Assembly: GCA_029210465.1 (NCBI GenBank)
Contig: JARGDL010000001.1
Span: 248,001 to 312,000, forward strand
Direction of reading: 5' to 3'
DNA from: Stygiobacter electus
Lineage (GTDB): Bacteria; Bacteroidota; Ignavibacteria; Ignavibacteriales; Melioribacteraceae
DNA: 64,000 nucleotides
Shown: in pieces, positions 44,120-52,911 of the stretch
Layout of the letters: every line of letters starts with the position of its first letter
Numbering within the stretch: the stretch's first letter is position 1
Notes under the pieces: model-generated
Database searches by the model: none
What the model saw: only the letters and a program-made list of their open reading frames with translations
What the model was told of the DNA's origin: nothing
Translations under genes and position numbers: made by a program

Positions 44120-45174
44120 AGTACGATAAAAAAATATTAATCTGTTACAATGAACCAACAAGATATTATAATAACTATCTTGGTAAAGATGATATTGAAT
44201 ATGACCAACAAAATGATCTTTCTGAAAGAGAATTTTTAAAACAAATCGACAACATTAGAAGTATTTTATTAAAAAGATTTACTTATGTCGAAACTCTTGC
44301 TGTTAACAGAAATATTAAAAATGCCATTAATCAATTAATAAATTTTAACCCTGATGCTATTTTTAATTTTGTTGAATCAATTGAAGGGAATACTAACCTT
44401 GAAGTCTATTTCGCTGGTTTATATGATTTACTCGGATTTGAATACACTGGAAATACACCTATAACATTAGGAAATTGTTTGGTGAAATCAAGAACCAAAC
44501 AAATATTGGAATCATTTAGAATAAAAACACCTAAACATTTTACCTGTGAGCTAAATTATATACCATCACGCTCAGAATTAAAATTAAAATTTCCTCTTAT
44601 TCTTAAATTATTAAGAGAAGATGCAAGCATTGGAATTTCTGAATTTTCAGTTGTAAGAACTTACAAACAACTTGTTGAAAGATTAAAATATTTATATAAT
44701 TCATTCAATCAAGAAGTATTAATTGAAGAATACATTGATGGCAGAGAATTAAATGTTGCAATTTTAGGAAATAAAATTTTGCCAATTTCAGAAATAAGCT
44801 TTGACACTTTACCCGAAAATTTACCAAAGATAATCACATACGAAGCAAAATGGTCTGAAGAAAGTGTATATTTCAAAAATACAATCCCCAAATGCCCAAC
44901 AAACTTGGATGCCAAAGTAGAAGAAAAAGTTAGAGAAGTAGCATTGAAAGCATACGAAGCTCTTGAATGTCGTGATTATGCTAGAGTTGATATAAGACTT
45001 AACAAAAAAAATATTCCTTATGTAATAGAAGTAAATCCCAATCCTGATATATCACCAGATACTGGTTTTGTTCGTAGTGCAAAAGCTGCCAACATTAACT
45101 ACGAACAACTTTTATATACAATAATTTCATTTGCAATTGAAAGAAGCAATTATGATACGCAAGCTGCAATCTAA
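44116..45174 (+). CDS. D-Ala-D-Ala ligase-like ATP-grasp enzyme 2
   Basis: 352-residue paralogue-like partner of the preceding ligase. Conserved parts: AIFNFVESIEGN, GFEYTGNTPITLGNCLVKSRTKQIL, LILKLLREDASIGI (Gly-rich loop), IEEYIDGRELNVAILG and YARVDIRLNKKNIPYVIEVNPNPD. In the loop the Ser that matches E. coli DdlB Ser150 is Ala (EDAS instead of EGSS). The C-terminal acceptor region reads PNPDISPDTG, unlike Ddl. It overlaps both neighbours (4 and 23 nt). It probably makes an amide or peptide bond with a substrate unlike D-Ala. Confidence 0.83.
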   Translation: MKYDKKILICYNEPTRYYNNYLGKDDIEYDQQNDLSEREFLKQIDNIRSILLKRFTYVETLAVNRNIKNAINQLINFNPDAIFNFVESIEGNTNLEVYFAGLYDLLGFEYTGNTPITLGNCLVKSRTKQILESFRIKTPKHFTCELNYIPSRSELKLKFPLILKLLREDASIGISEFSVVRTYKQLVERLKYLYNSFNQEVLIEEYIDGRELNVAILGNKILPISEISFDTLPENLPKIITYEAKWSEESVYFKNTIPKCPTNLDAKVEEKVREVALKAYEALECRDYARVDIRLNKKNIPYVIEVNPNPDISPDTGFVRSAKAANINYEQLLYTIISFAIERSNYDTQAAI

Positions 45175-45625
45175 AGATAGAAAAGAAATTGAAAAAATTA
45201 TTTATCAGATTGAAAATTTCACTGATGAAGAAAAATCTGTTGCTTTGGAATTAATTGATGAAGCTCTAAATAAACCTGAGCAAAACTATTATAACATTTT
45301 TGTTTATGAAGAAGATGGAAAAATTTTAGGTTACCATTGTGTTGGCAAAAGAGCTTTAACAGATGGTGTTTTCGATCTTTACTGGATTGTTGTTGCCCCA
45401 TTTGCCCAAGACAAAGGGATTGGAAAAGTTTTACTTGAGCATTGTGAAAATTTTGTAAAAGAAAATAAAGGAAGATGGTTATTCGCTGAAACATCTTCTA
45501 AAGATTCATACATTGCTACAAGAAATTTCTATATGCGAAATAATTATTCCATTGTAACCCAAATCAAAGATTTTTATAGAGTTGGGGACAGCTTAATAGT
45601 TTTTGGAAAATACTTTAAAACATAA
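45152..45625 (+). CDS. GNAT-family N-acetyltransferase
   Basis: 157-residue acetyl-CoA-dependent acyltransferase. Motif A is LYWIVVAPFAQDKGIGKVLL with the QxxGxG pyrophosphate loop. Motif B is near FAETSSKDSYIATRNFYMRNNYSIVTQI. The ATG at 45152 lies inside the end of the second ATP-grasp gene; an in-frame TTG at 45131 is less likely. It is followed after 28 nt by a lysine 2,3-aminomutase-like gene. The pair recalls AblA-AblB, in which a GNAT acetylates beta-lysine, but the extra ligases are not part of that pathway. Confidence 0.88.
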   Translation: MIRKLQSKDRKEIEKIIYQIENFTDEEKSVALELIDEALNKPEQNYYNIFVYEEDGKILGYHCVGKRALTDGVFDLYWIVVAPFAQDKGIGKVLLEHCENFVKENKGRWLFAETSSKDSYIATRNFYMRNNYSIVTQIKDFYRVGDSLIVFGKYFKT

Positions 45626-45653
45626 GGGTAAAAAAATATAAAGGGCATCTAAT

Positions 45654-46832
45654 ATGGAACTTTGGCAGCAAATGGTAAGAGATAGTATTCATTCAGTCGA
45701 TCAATTAGTCGAAAAATTTGGGATTGACAAAAAAGTGGCTGAACGTTTGGATAAATTTTTCCAAGCAAGAATAAATCCTTATTATCTTTCATTGATTCGT
45801 TATCCTGGAGATCCAATTTGGAAACAATGTGTTCCAGATAAAGCTGAGCTTGAAGATATGGATGGTTTTGAAGATCCGCTTCAAGAAGATGCTATGAGTC
45901 CAGTGCCAAATATTACTCATCGTTATCCTGACCGCGTTTTATTTTTAACTACAAGTCAATGTGGAATGTATTGCAGATTTTGCACAAGAAAAAGAAAAGT
46001 AGGAAACTCAGATAAAATTTCAATGAAAGAACTTGAATCTGCTTTCAAGTATCTTGAAAAACATACAGAAGTAAGGGATGTTGTTCTTTCTGGTGGCGAC
46101 CCACTTATGCTAACAGATACTATGCTAGAAAAAATCTTGAAAAGATTACGACAAATTCCACATATTGAAATAATACGCATTGGTTCAAAGATGCCTTGTG
46201 TTCTACCGCATCGTATTACACCAAAACTAGTGGAAATGATTAAAAAATATCATCCTATTTATGTTAATACACATTTTAATCATCCATGGGAAATAACACC
46301 TGAAAGCTCCAAAGCTTGTGAACTTCTTGCAAATGCTGGTATTCCTGTGAGTAATCAAGCTGTTTTAATGAAAGGCGTGAATGATGATGCAGATGTTATG
46401 AAAGAACTTTTTCATAAATTATTAAAAATTAGAGTTAGACCTTATTACTTATATATGGCTGATGAAACAAGAGGAGCAAATCATTTCAGAACTTCTCTTG
46501 ATAAAGGATTAGAAATAATGTTTAAGTTACGTGGACATACAAGTGGTTTAGCTATTCCACACTTTGTTATTGATGCCCCTGGCGGCGGCGGTAAAATTCC
46601 AATATTACCACAATATGTTTTGCATCGTGATAATGATAGAATTGTAATGAGAAATTATAAAAATGAAATTTTCGTTTATCGTGATTCTCATTCTGATAAG
46701 TTACATGAAAATAAAATTCAGATAGAAATTGTAAAGAAAAATGGCAACAATGGAAATGGCACTTCCAAAAAGCCAAAAAATTATAAAGAGAAAATTGAAG
46801 TGCCTGATTTAATTACTCTAGGTAAAAATTAA
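45654..46832 (+). CDS. Lysine 2,3-aminomutase-like radical SAM enzyme (KamA family)
   Basis: 392-residue PLP- and [4Fe-4S]-dependent aminomutase. The cluster motif is CGMYCRFC (Cys103, Cys107, Cys110), preceded by RYPDRVLFLTT. SGGDPLML follows. Asp270 (YMADETRG), Asp307 and PLP-Lys314 (FVIDAPGGGGK) match Asp293, Asp330 and Lys337 of clostridial lysine 2,3-aminomutase in identity and spacing. This favours L-lysine as substrate and beta-lysine as product. A low-complexity Gly/Asn/Lys tail (about 358-380) is extra. It is the last gene of the four-gene operon. Confidence 0.9.
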   Translation: MELWQQMVRDSIHSVDQLVEKFGIDKKVAERLDKFFQARINPYYLSLIRYPGDPIWKQCVPDKAELEDMDGFEDPLQEDAMSPVPNITHRYPDRVLFLTTSQCGMYCRFCTRKRKVGNSDKISMKELESAFKYLEKHTEVRDVVLSGGDPLMLTDTMLEKILKRLRQIPHIEIIRIGSKMPCVLPHRITPKLVEMIKKYHPIYVNTHFNHPWEITPESSKACELLANAGIPVSNQAVLMKGVNDDADVMKELFHKLLKIRVRPYYLYMADETRGANHFRTSLDKGLEIMFKLRGHTSGLAIPHFVIDAPGGGGKIPILPQYVLHRDNDRIVMRNYKNEIFVYRDSHSDKLHENKIQIEIVKKNGNNGNGTSKKPKNYKEKIEVPDLITLGKN

Positions 46833-46835
46833 TTT

Positions 46836-46877
46836 AATGCCTCATCCTATTATTTAATTGGTTGAGGCATTTTTATT
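46836..46877. terminator. Bidirectional terminator between kamA-like and thioredoxin-like genes
   Basis: Stem AATGCCTCA (46836-46844) with TGAGGCATT (46863-46871), extended by CC/GG pairs. It has T-rich flanks on both strands (TTTTATTTTA on plus, TAATTTTT on minus). It separates convergent operons. Confidence 0.8.
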
Positions 46878-47376
46878 TTAAAAATATTTCTAATATATCT
46901 TCTTCCAGTTTTTGCTTTGGTGTTTCGATTATTCTCCCAATTTCTTTTCCATCTTTTTCAAAGATAAAAGTAGGAACATATTTTATTTCATAATTTGATA
47001 TATCATAATTATGAACCTCTCTTTTTCTATCAACACATATTAATTGAATTTTATTTTCATCATAATTTATTGTTTTAATAATTTTATAAAAGCGAGGCAC
47101 TTCTCTTTTACTATCGCTACACCAAGTACCCATTATTACAATAATATTTGGTTTAATATCAACAGATTTGAGCTTTTCAATTACAGTTGAATCGGGTTCA
47201 TAATTATTATATTCCGATTCAAACCACCATGAATAATTAGAATCAGCAAAAACAGAAAAATCGCACAACCCCACGATCATTTCTTTTCCTGATTTTTCAT
47301 CAACTACTTTGGAATATTTTCCTTGAGCAACAACAATTATATTAATTAAGAAAATTATTAAAATAATTTTTTCCAT
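46873..47376 (-). CDS. Exported thioredoxin-like protein with a CxxS site
   Basis: 167 residues. A signal peptide (about 1-19, hydrophobic KIILIIFLINIIVVAQG) is followed by a thioredoxin fold. The redox site is IVIMGTWCSDSKREVPRF, in which the second Cys is Ser. A conserved cis-Pro region YVPTFIFEKDGKEIGRI is present. The first Cys remains, so a monothiol role, for example with mixed disulfides, is possible. The ATG at 47376 is 6 nt from GAGG; a TTG at 47391 is less likely. It is the last gene of the long minus-strand run and starts 11 nt after nadK ends. Confidence 0.82.
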   Translation of the reverse strand: MEKIILIIFLINIIVVAQGKYSKVVDEKSGKEMIVGLCDFSVFADSNYSWWFESEYNNYEPDSTVIEKLKSVDIKPNIIVIMGTWCSDSKREVPRFYKIIKTINYDENKIQLICVDRKREVHNYDISNYEIKYVPTFIFEKDGKEIGRIIETPKQKLEEDILEIFLK

Positions 47377-47387
47377 TTTATCCTCTT

Positions 47388-48266
47388 TCAATTTGATTTT
47401 CTAATATCTATTCCCCAATAAAGTTTACTTCTTAAAATTTCATAGTAATTGTTTTTACTTAAATGCACAAGCTTAATTGGTTTGTTACTTTTTTCAATTA
47501 ATATTTTGGCAGGTGGTTTAAAATAACTAACTCTTTGACCATCAGAACTAATTTGTATTTTTTCAAATGGAGAATGAGCAATTATATTAATTTTTTGTTT
47601 ACTTGAAATCACTAATGGCCTCATAGTTAATGTATGAGGAGCAATAGGACTTAAAGTAATTACATCTGCATTAGGATTCACAATAGGTCCGCCTGTAGAA
47701 AGTGAATATCCAGTTGATCCAGTTGGTGTTGCAATTATAATTCCATCTGCCATGAAAGAAGTTACATATTCATCATCAATAAAAATTTCAAGTTCAATCA
47801 TTTTTTGCCATGGACCTTTATCAATAACAATATCATTGATTGCAAACAATTCTTCATTGCTATTTTCACATTTTGCAATTAATGCTATTCTATCTTCTAC
47901 TACATACTTTTTTTCTGCAACTTCATTAAGAAATATTTTTAACGAATCTAAATCGAACTCAGCTAAAAAACCGAGTTTACCAAAATTTACACCCAATAAA
48001 GGAATGTTTGAATTTCTTACTAGATATGCGGAACTTAACATAGTTCCATCTCCGCCAATTGAAATTAAAATATCACATTGATTAATAATTTCCTCACGTT
48101 TAACAAATTTTAAGTTGTCTGATGAATTATAGTTCGTTTTAATAATTTCTTTTAATTCATTAGAAAGAACAGATTGGAAATTATGACTGGATATTTCTTT
48201 AATAATTAAATTAATAATATCCTCAACATCTTTCTTCAGAGTATTTGCTACTATTCCAAACTTCAT
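47388..48266 (-). CDS. nadK: NAD kinase
   Basis: 292-residue enzyme that phosphorylates NAD to NADP. The family motif LISIGGDGTMLSSAYLV is at about 62-78. NDIVIDKG precedes the substrate region FMADGIIIATPTGSTGYSLSTGGPIV, and SPIAPHTLTMRPLV follows. It overlaps the upstream glycosyltransferase gene by 4 nt (ATGA). Complete and typical in length. Confidence 0.96.
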   Translation of the reverse strand: MKFGIVANTLKKDVEDIINLIIKEISSHNFQSVLSNELKEIIKTNYNSSDNLKFVKREEIINQCDILISIGGDGTMLSSAYLVRNSNIPLLGVNFGKLGFLAEFDLDSLKIFLNEVAEKKYVVEDRIALIAKCENSNEELFAINDIVIDKGPWQKMIELEIFIDDEYVTSFMADGIIIATPTGSTGYSLSTGGPIVNPNADVITLSPIAPHTLTMRPLVISSKQKINIIAHSPFEKIQISSDGQRVSYFKPPAKILIEKSNKPIKLVHLSKNNYYEILRSKLYWGIDIRKSN

Positions 48267-49018
48267 TTTTTATAAAATTCCCATAATTTTACATATTTAG
48301 TAAAAACATAAAAAGAAGAAAAAGAAGCCAAGAGAAAACCATGAAAGCCATCCAGAAAGCCTAAACGTAAAATAAACATCTTAACAAAGATAAATAATGG
48401 ACGAAGAAAAATATCATTTAAACTAGTTTTTTTGTTTTTGTTATATAACTCTTCAGCAGCCAACGAAGTGTAATTATTTAGTTTTTCTAAGTAATGAAAA
48501 ATATTTGGATCTGTGTAATGATTTAAATCGTGTTTAAGATGTCCAATCTTACCATTAACGATTAATCCTTCATGAACATCTTTATCATCAAAAAATATTT
48601 TTGATTTATTGAATAATCTTTTAATTCTATTTGGATACCAACCACTATGTTTAATCCACTTGTTAAGAAAATATGCACGACGAGCCACGTCATAGCAATC
48701 ATATTCTGGTTCATTGATCTTAAATTCTTTCAATTCATTTTGTAATTGTGGTGTTAATTCCTCGTCTGCATCAATCCATAAAACCCAATCATATTTAGTT
48801 TTTGAAAGAGCATAAATTTTGGTTTTAGAGTATCCCTTCCATTCAATTACTTCAGAATTTACGAATGAAAATGTTTTTGATATTTCAAAAGTTTTATCTT
48901 TTGTACGTGAATCTATAATGACTACTGCATCGTCAATAATATTATCTAAACTTGATAAACATCTTAAAATATTATTCTCTTCATCTTTAGCAATAATAAT
49001 AGCTGATAATTTAATCAT
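48263..49018 (-). CDS. Family 2 glycosyltransferase (LPS core/WaaE-like)
   Basis: 251-residue GT-A enzyme. The start LSAIIIAKDEENNILRCLSSL is typical of the WaaE/KdtX group. The metal-binding DxD is in WVLWIDADEELTPQL. A conserved later block reads VARRAYFLNKWIKHSGWYPNRIKRLF and VHEGLIVNGKIGHLKHDLNH. A C-terminal hydrophobic stretch (about 205-240) may attach it to the membrane. It sits between nadK and an O-antigen ligase-like gene, so a role in LPS core or O-antigen sugar addition is likely. Confidence 0.88.
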   Translation of the reverse strand: MIKLSAIIIAKDEENNILRCLSSLDNIIDDAVVIIDSRTKDKTFEISKTFSFVNSEVIEWKGYSKTKIYALSKTKYDWVLWIDADEELTPQLQNELKEFKINEPEYDCYDVARRAYFLNKWIKHSGWYPNRIKRLFNKSKIFFDDKDVHEGLIVNGKIGHLKHDLNHYTDPNIFHYLEKLNNYTSLAAEELYNKNKKTSLNDIFLRPLFIFVKMFILRLGFLDGFHGFLLASFSSFYVFTKYVKLWEFYKK

Positions 49019-51064
49019 CTATTTTTTCTCCGATACAATTTTATATAAAGCAAGATTTAAGCCCAATAAAAACCATAACACAGTCATAATCTCCTGATCT
49101 CCAAAATTATATTCACCTATACCAGAAAATGTAAATGCAACGAATGATGCAATTGTTCCAATAATAAATGATGAAATTATTTCTTCATTTTTGTTGCTTC
49201 TATAAAATTTAATCAAAAATAAAAATATTCTAATAAAAACATATAAAATTAGAATTGTCCCAACTAAACCATATACAACTAACCAATTGACAAAGTTATT
49301 ATGTAAATGTCCGAAATTTTCTTTTAAGTGTGGATCTTTAAATATCTGATAAACCTTTTGTAGATCAATATCACCTACTCCATAAATTGGACTTGATAGA
49401 AATATTTTTATTCCTGTTTTCCAAATATTGAATCTTTCAAAGTTTGTTATATGATATTTGTCGAAAACAGAAGTAATCCTATTCCTATAATAACTAGTTA
49501 TAACTAAGTTATTGTTCTTTACATCAAAACTTGTTATTGTTTTTTTGAAATCATATAGTTCTTTTATTTTTAATTTGCCGTCAAAATTTTCTGCTAGATA
49601 TAACTTACCATTTATAGAAATCAAATAAATCAATGAGTCATTTTCGACTGATTTAAAGCAGCCACTAATTTTTGTTACTTGTTCTTTAATAAATTTATTC
49701 GAGATTATCTTATATATGATTAATTCTTTTTCAGTTTGTAACAGTATTTGATCATTAAATCTGAAAATATTTTCTATGGAAGAATTGAATTTAATAGAAT
49801 CCATATTAACAAAATATTTATTATCAATAAGTTTTTTTAACAACAAAGATTGCTTCTCTCTGTTATAAATAATAATAATTGAATCCATTACAGCAAACTT
49901 TGATATGCCTTTATATTTAATAAAATTACCACGTAAACGAATTGGATTGTTAAAAATCGTTAATCCACTATCCTCATCTGCGACATAAAATTTATTATCA
50001 AATAATTTAAAGTCAACAGTTTTCCCTTTTGTGTAGAATGAATCTAAAACCGTTATCGCTTCATTCTTAAACTTTAGAAGAAAGAATCTCTGATCCAATG
50101 TATAAGCCACAAACAATGAATCGTTCCACATATTAACGTTTGTAATTGGGACTGAAAATTTGTTATGAAAAATTATATTGTCATTCTTTAATAAAATTAC
50201 GCCGTTTTCATAATCAGCTACTAATTTTTTATTGTCATTTGCTATTATAATATCATTTGCTCTTCCATTCGTATTCAAAGTCAAAATATGATTTAATTTA
50301 TTATTTTCAATTTTGTACAATCCAACTTTGCTTTCATTATTAAAAAGGAATATAAATGAAAATAATATTATCAGAAATGAAATTAAAATTTTCCATTTTT
50401 TTTTGATAATTATAATTGTAATAAGTCCAAATATTGTTCCTAACCATGCTGCTCTTGTGTAACTAGCAATTACAGAAACGATAGAAACAGTAAAAGATAT
50501 GAACAATAATGCTTTAATTTTTTGTGATACTTTTTCATTCAAAAAATAAGAGAAGAAAAACAATGCTGTAAAACTCATCAATCCGCCGGCTGTCATTACA
50601 TATTGAAATGGTGATGGTCCTCTTTTTTCAAGAGAATATAAATGATATATGTAATGATAGGATGAAAATAACAAATAAAGTATGTTTGTAATTAATGCAG
50701 CGACTAAATATGTTTTTATGATATTTCCTGCTTTTGCTCTTTCATCTACAAAATAAATTAATGAATAAACAATTGGTATTAGTAATATTTTTTTTATTGA
50801 ACGAATTAATGCTTCTTCTTTGTAAGGAGATAAAATTGCAGTAAGCAAAAACACTACTATCAATATTAAAAATACTTGGTTTAATTTATTTCCCTTAATA
50901 GGGTTTTCTTTTAAATAATATGCTTTTATGATTATTAAAATATAAACCGAAAAAAAACCAATTTGATTTAGAAAAATAGAGTTGTTTAATGTTGCCGCAA
51001 ATAAAACTAAGAATGAAAATATTAATCGATCAATATTTTTTATTTTTAAATTAGAATCTGTCAT
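49019..51064 (-). CDS. O-antigen ligase-like protein with a large beta-propeller-like insertion
   Basis: 681-residue multi-helix protein. About nine helices (12-245) are followed by roughly 285 non-membrane residues (about 246-533) made of short strands and repeating units such as DSLFVAYTLDQRFFLL and KFYVADEDSGLTIFNN. Then comes the ligase signature (RFNIWKTGIKIFLSSPIYGVG, HLHNNFVNWLVVYGLVG with His588) and three final helices. Ordinary Wzy_C/WaaL ligases are about 400 residues and lack this block. The protein probably joins O-antigen or a similar glycan to lipid A core outside the inner membrane. It overlaps the MsbA-like gene by 4 nt. Confidence 0.78.
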   Translation of the reverse strand: MTDSNLKIKNIDRLIFSFLVLFAATLNNSIFLNQIGFFSVYILIIIKAYYLKENPIKGNKLNQVFLILIVVFLLTAILSPYKEEALIRSIKKILLIPIVYSLIYFVDERAKAGNIIKTYLVAALITNILYLLFSSYHYIYHLYSLEKRGPSPFQYVMTAGGLMSFTALFFFSYFLNEKVSQKIKALLFISFTVSIVSVIASYTRAAWLGTIFGLITIIIIKKKWKILISFLIILFSFIFLFNNESKVGLYKIENNKLNHILTLNTNGRANDIIIANDNKKLVADYENGVILLKNDNIIFHNKFSVPITNVNMWNDSLFVAYTLDQRFFLLKFKNEAITVLDSFYTKGKTVDFKLFDNKFYVADEDSGLTIFNNPIRLRGNFIKYKGISKFAVMDSIIIIYNREKQSLLLKKLIDNKYFVNMDSIKFNSSIENIFRFNDQILLQTEKELIIYKIISNKFIKEQVTKISGCFKSVENDSLIYLISINGKLYLAENFDGKLKIKELYDFKKTITSFDVKNNNLVITSYYRNRITSVFDKYHITNFERFNIWKTGIKIFLSSPIYGVGDIDLQKVYQIFKDPHLKENFGHLHNNFVNWLVVYGLVGTILILYVFIRIFLFLIKFYRSNKNEEIISSFIIGTIASFVAFTFSGIGEYNFGDQEIMTVLWFLLGLNLALYKIVSEKK

Positions 51065-52911
51065 AACTCCCTGAATTGTAATTCATAAAGTTTTTTATAA
51101 ATTCCATTTTCATCAGACAACAATTCATCATGTTTTCCATCTTGAACAATTTTTCCTTTATCTAGCACAATGATTCTATCGGCATTTCTGATTGTACTTA
51201 ATCTGTGTGCTATTACAAAAGTAGTTCTTTCATTCATTAATCTTTCGATTGCTTCTTGAACCAGTGCTTCTGATTCATTATCAAGTGCTGAGGTTGCTTC
51301 GTCAAAAATCATTATTGGTGGATTTTTTAATAAAGCCCGAGCAATTGCGATACGTTGTCTTTGTCCTCCTGAAAGTTTTGTACCTTTCTCACCAACTACT
51401 GTATTGTAACCATTTGGAAGTTCTAAAATAAAATTATGAGCATTTGCAGCTATTGATGCATTAATTATATCATCATCTGTACAATTTTGAATACCATAAG
51501 AGATATTATTTTTTACTGTATCATTAAATAAAATGGTTTCTTGCGTAACAATTCCCATCATTGCTCTTAAATCTTCAATTGTAATATTTTTTAAATCAAT
51601 ACCATCAACTAAAATTTTCCCAGATGTTGGATCATAAAATCTTGGGATTAAATCGACTAACGTTGTTTTTCCCGATCCACTACTTCCAACAATTGCAATT
51701 ATACTTCCTTTTTTAACTTCAATATTAATTGAATCGAGTATAAGTTCTTCGCTATCATCATAATGAAATGAAACATTATCAAATATTATTTTATCATCAA
51801 ATGATTTTTTACTTATTGAATCTTTTGAATTTTTTATTTTTGGTTCAGTATCTAATATTTCAAAAACTCTATCAGCAGCAGCACTAGATTCCTGAATTCT
51901 GTTATTGACACTACTTAATTCTTTAATTGGTGGCATCATCTGAAATATTGAAAATAAAAAACCTAAAAATTCACTTGCCTTTAAACTTTTTTCAACTAGT
52001 ACTAATTGACCACCATAGTAAATTAAAATTACCCCAACAAATACACTGAGAACTTCAGTAATATGAGGTGAGCTGTTTCTAATTCTAGTAATTTTTAATA
52101 CAAGCTTAAAAAACTTTTTTGTTTGTTCAGAGAATTTTTTATTCTCATAACTTTCCATACCAAATGCTTTGACTATTTTGACACCGGTTATAGTTTCATG
52201 AAGTATAGTTGTAATTTCAGAAAGTTTTTCTTGTAAAATTGCACTTTGTTTTCTAAGTAGTAATCCAATCCAACTTATTATCCCAATTGAAACTGGTAAT
52301 ACAAGTAATGAAAACAATGTCAGTTGCCAGCTAATTGAAACAGCAATGAACAAAAAAACAAGAATGGATAATGGTTCTCTTATTAGATTAAGAAATATTG
52401 CTGAAATACTATTTTGCACTACCTGAACATCATTTGTAATTCTTGAAATTAAGTTTCCAGTTTTTTCATTCTTAAAAAAGCTCATAGGAAGCTTATGAAG
52501 ATGAAAATAAGCTTCGTTTCTTAAATCTTTAATCATTCCTTGTTCAACAAAGGCGAGAAAATATGATTGTAAATAGCCGAAAATATTTTTAGCGAGAAAT
52601 GCAAAGAGTACTAAAAAACAAATTCTTAATAATATCTGATTAATATCTCCTTCAAAAACAAATGAATTAAAAGTTGTAGAAATTTTTTCTTCTAATCCAT
52701 TTAACCAATTTGTAGCACCGGTATTAAGTTTTTTAGTAATGACAGTTTTTGCATTTACTCCATGTTGATTAAATAAGGTTTCTAATAAAGGGATTGTCAA
52801 ATAAACTGATAAGCCATTTAGTAATGAGTAAAATATTGTAAATATCATCGAGGCAATTAAATGTGCTTTATATGGCTTAATATACTTCAATACACGAAAA
52901 TAAGTTTTCAT
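51061..52911 (-). CDS. MsbA-like lipid A ABC transporter, fused permease and ATPase
   Basis: 616-residue half-transporter. Six helices occupy about 15-330. The ATPase domain has Walker A VGSSGSGKTTLVDLIPRFY, Q loop VTQETILFN, signature LSGGQRQRIAIARALL, Walker B PIMIFDEATSALDNE and H loop FVIAHRLSTIRNAD. It resembles MsbA, the lipid A-core flippase, and fits the neighbouring LPS genes. Overlaps of 4 nt occur on both sides. An export role for another lipid or peptide cannot be excluded. Confidence 0.88.
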   Translation of the reverse strand: MKTYFRVLKYIKPYKAHLIASMIFTIFYSLLNGLSVYLTIPLLETLFNQHGVNAKTVITKKLNTGATNWLNGLEEKISTTFNSFVFEGDINQILLRICFLVLFAFLAKNIFGYLQSYFLAFVEQGMIKDLRNEAYFHLHKLPMSFFKNEKTGNLISRITNDVQVVQNSISAIFLNLIREPLSILVFLFIAVSISWQLTLFSLLVLPVSIGIISWIGLLLRKQSAILQEKLSEITTILHETITGVKIVKAFGMESYENKKFSEQTKKFFKLVLKITRIRNSSPHITEVLSVFVGVILIYYGGQLVLVEKSLKASEFLGFLFSIFQMMPPIKELSSVNNRIQESSAAADRVFEILDTEPKIKNSKDSISKKSFDDKIIFDNVSFHYDDSEELILDSINIEVKKGSIIAIVGSSGSGKTTLVDLIPRFYDPTSGKILVDGIDLKNITIEDLRAMMGIVTQETILFNDTVKNNISYGIQNCTDDDIINASIAANAHNFILELPNGYNTVVGEKGTKLSGGQRQRIAIARALLKNPPIMIFDEATSALDNESEALVQEAIERLMNERTTFVIAHRLSTIRNADRIIVLDKGKIVQDGKHDELLSDENGIYKKLYELQFREL

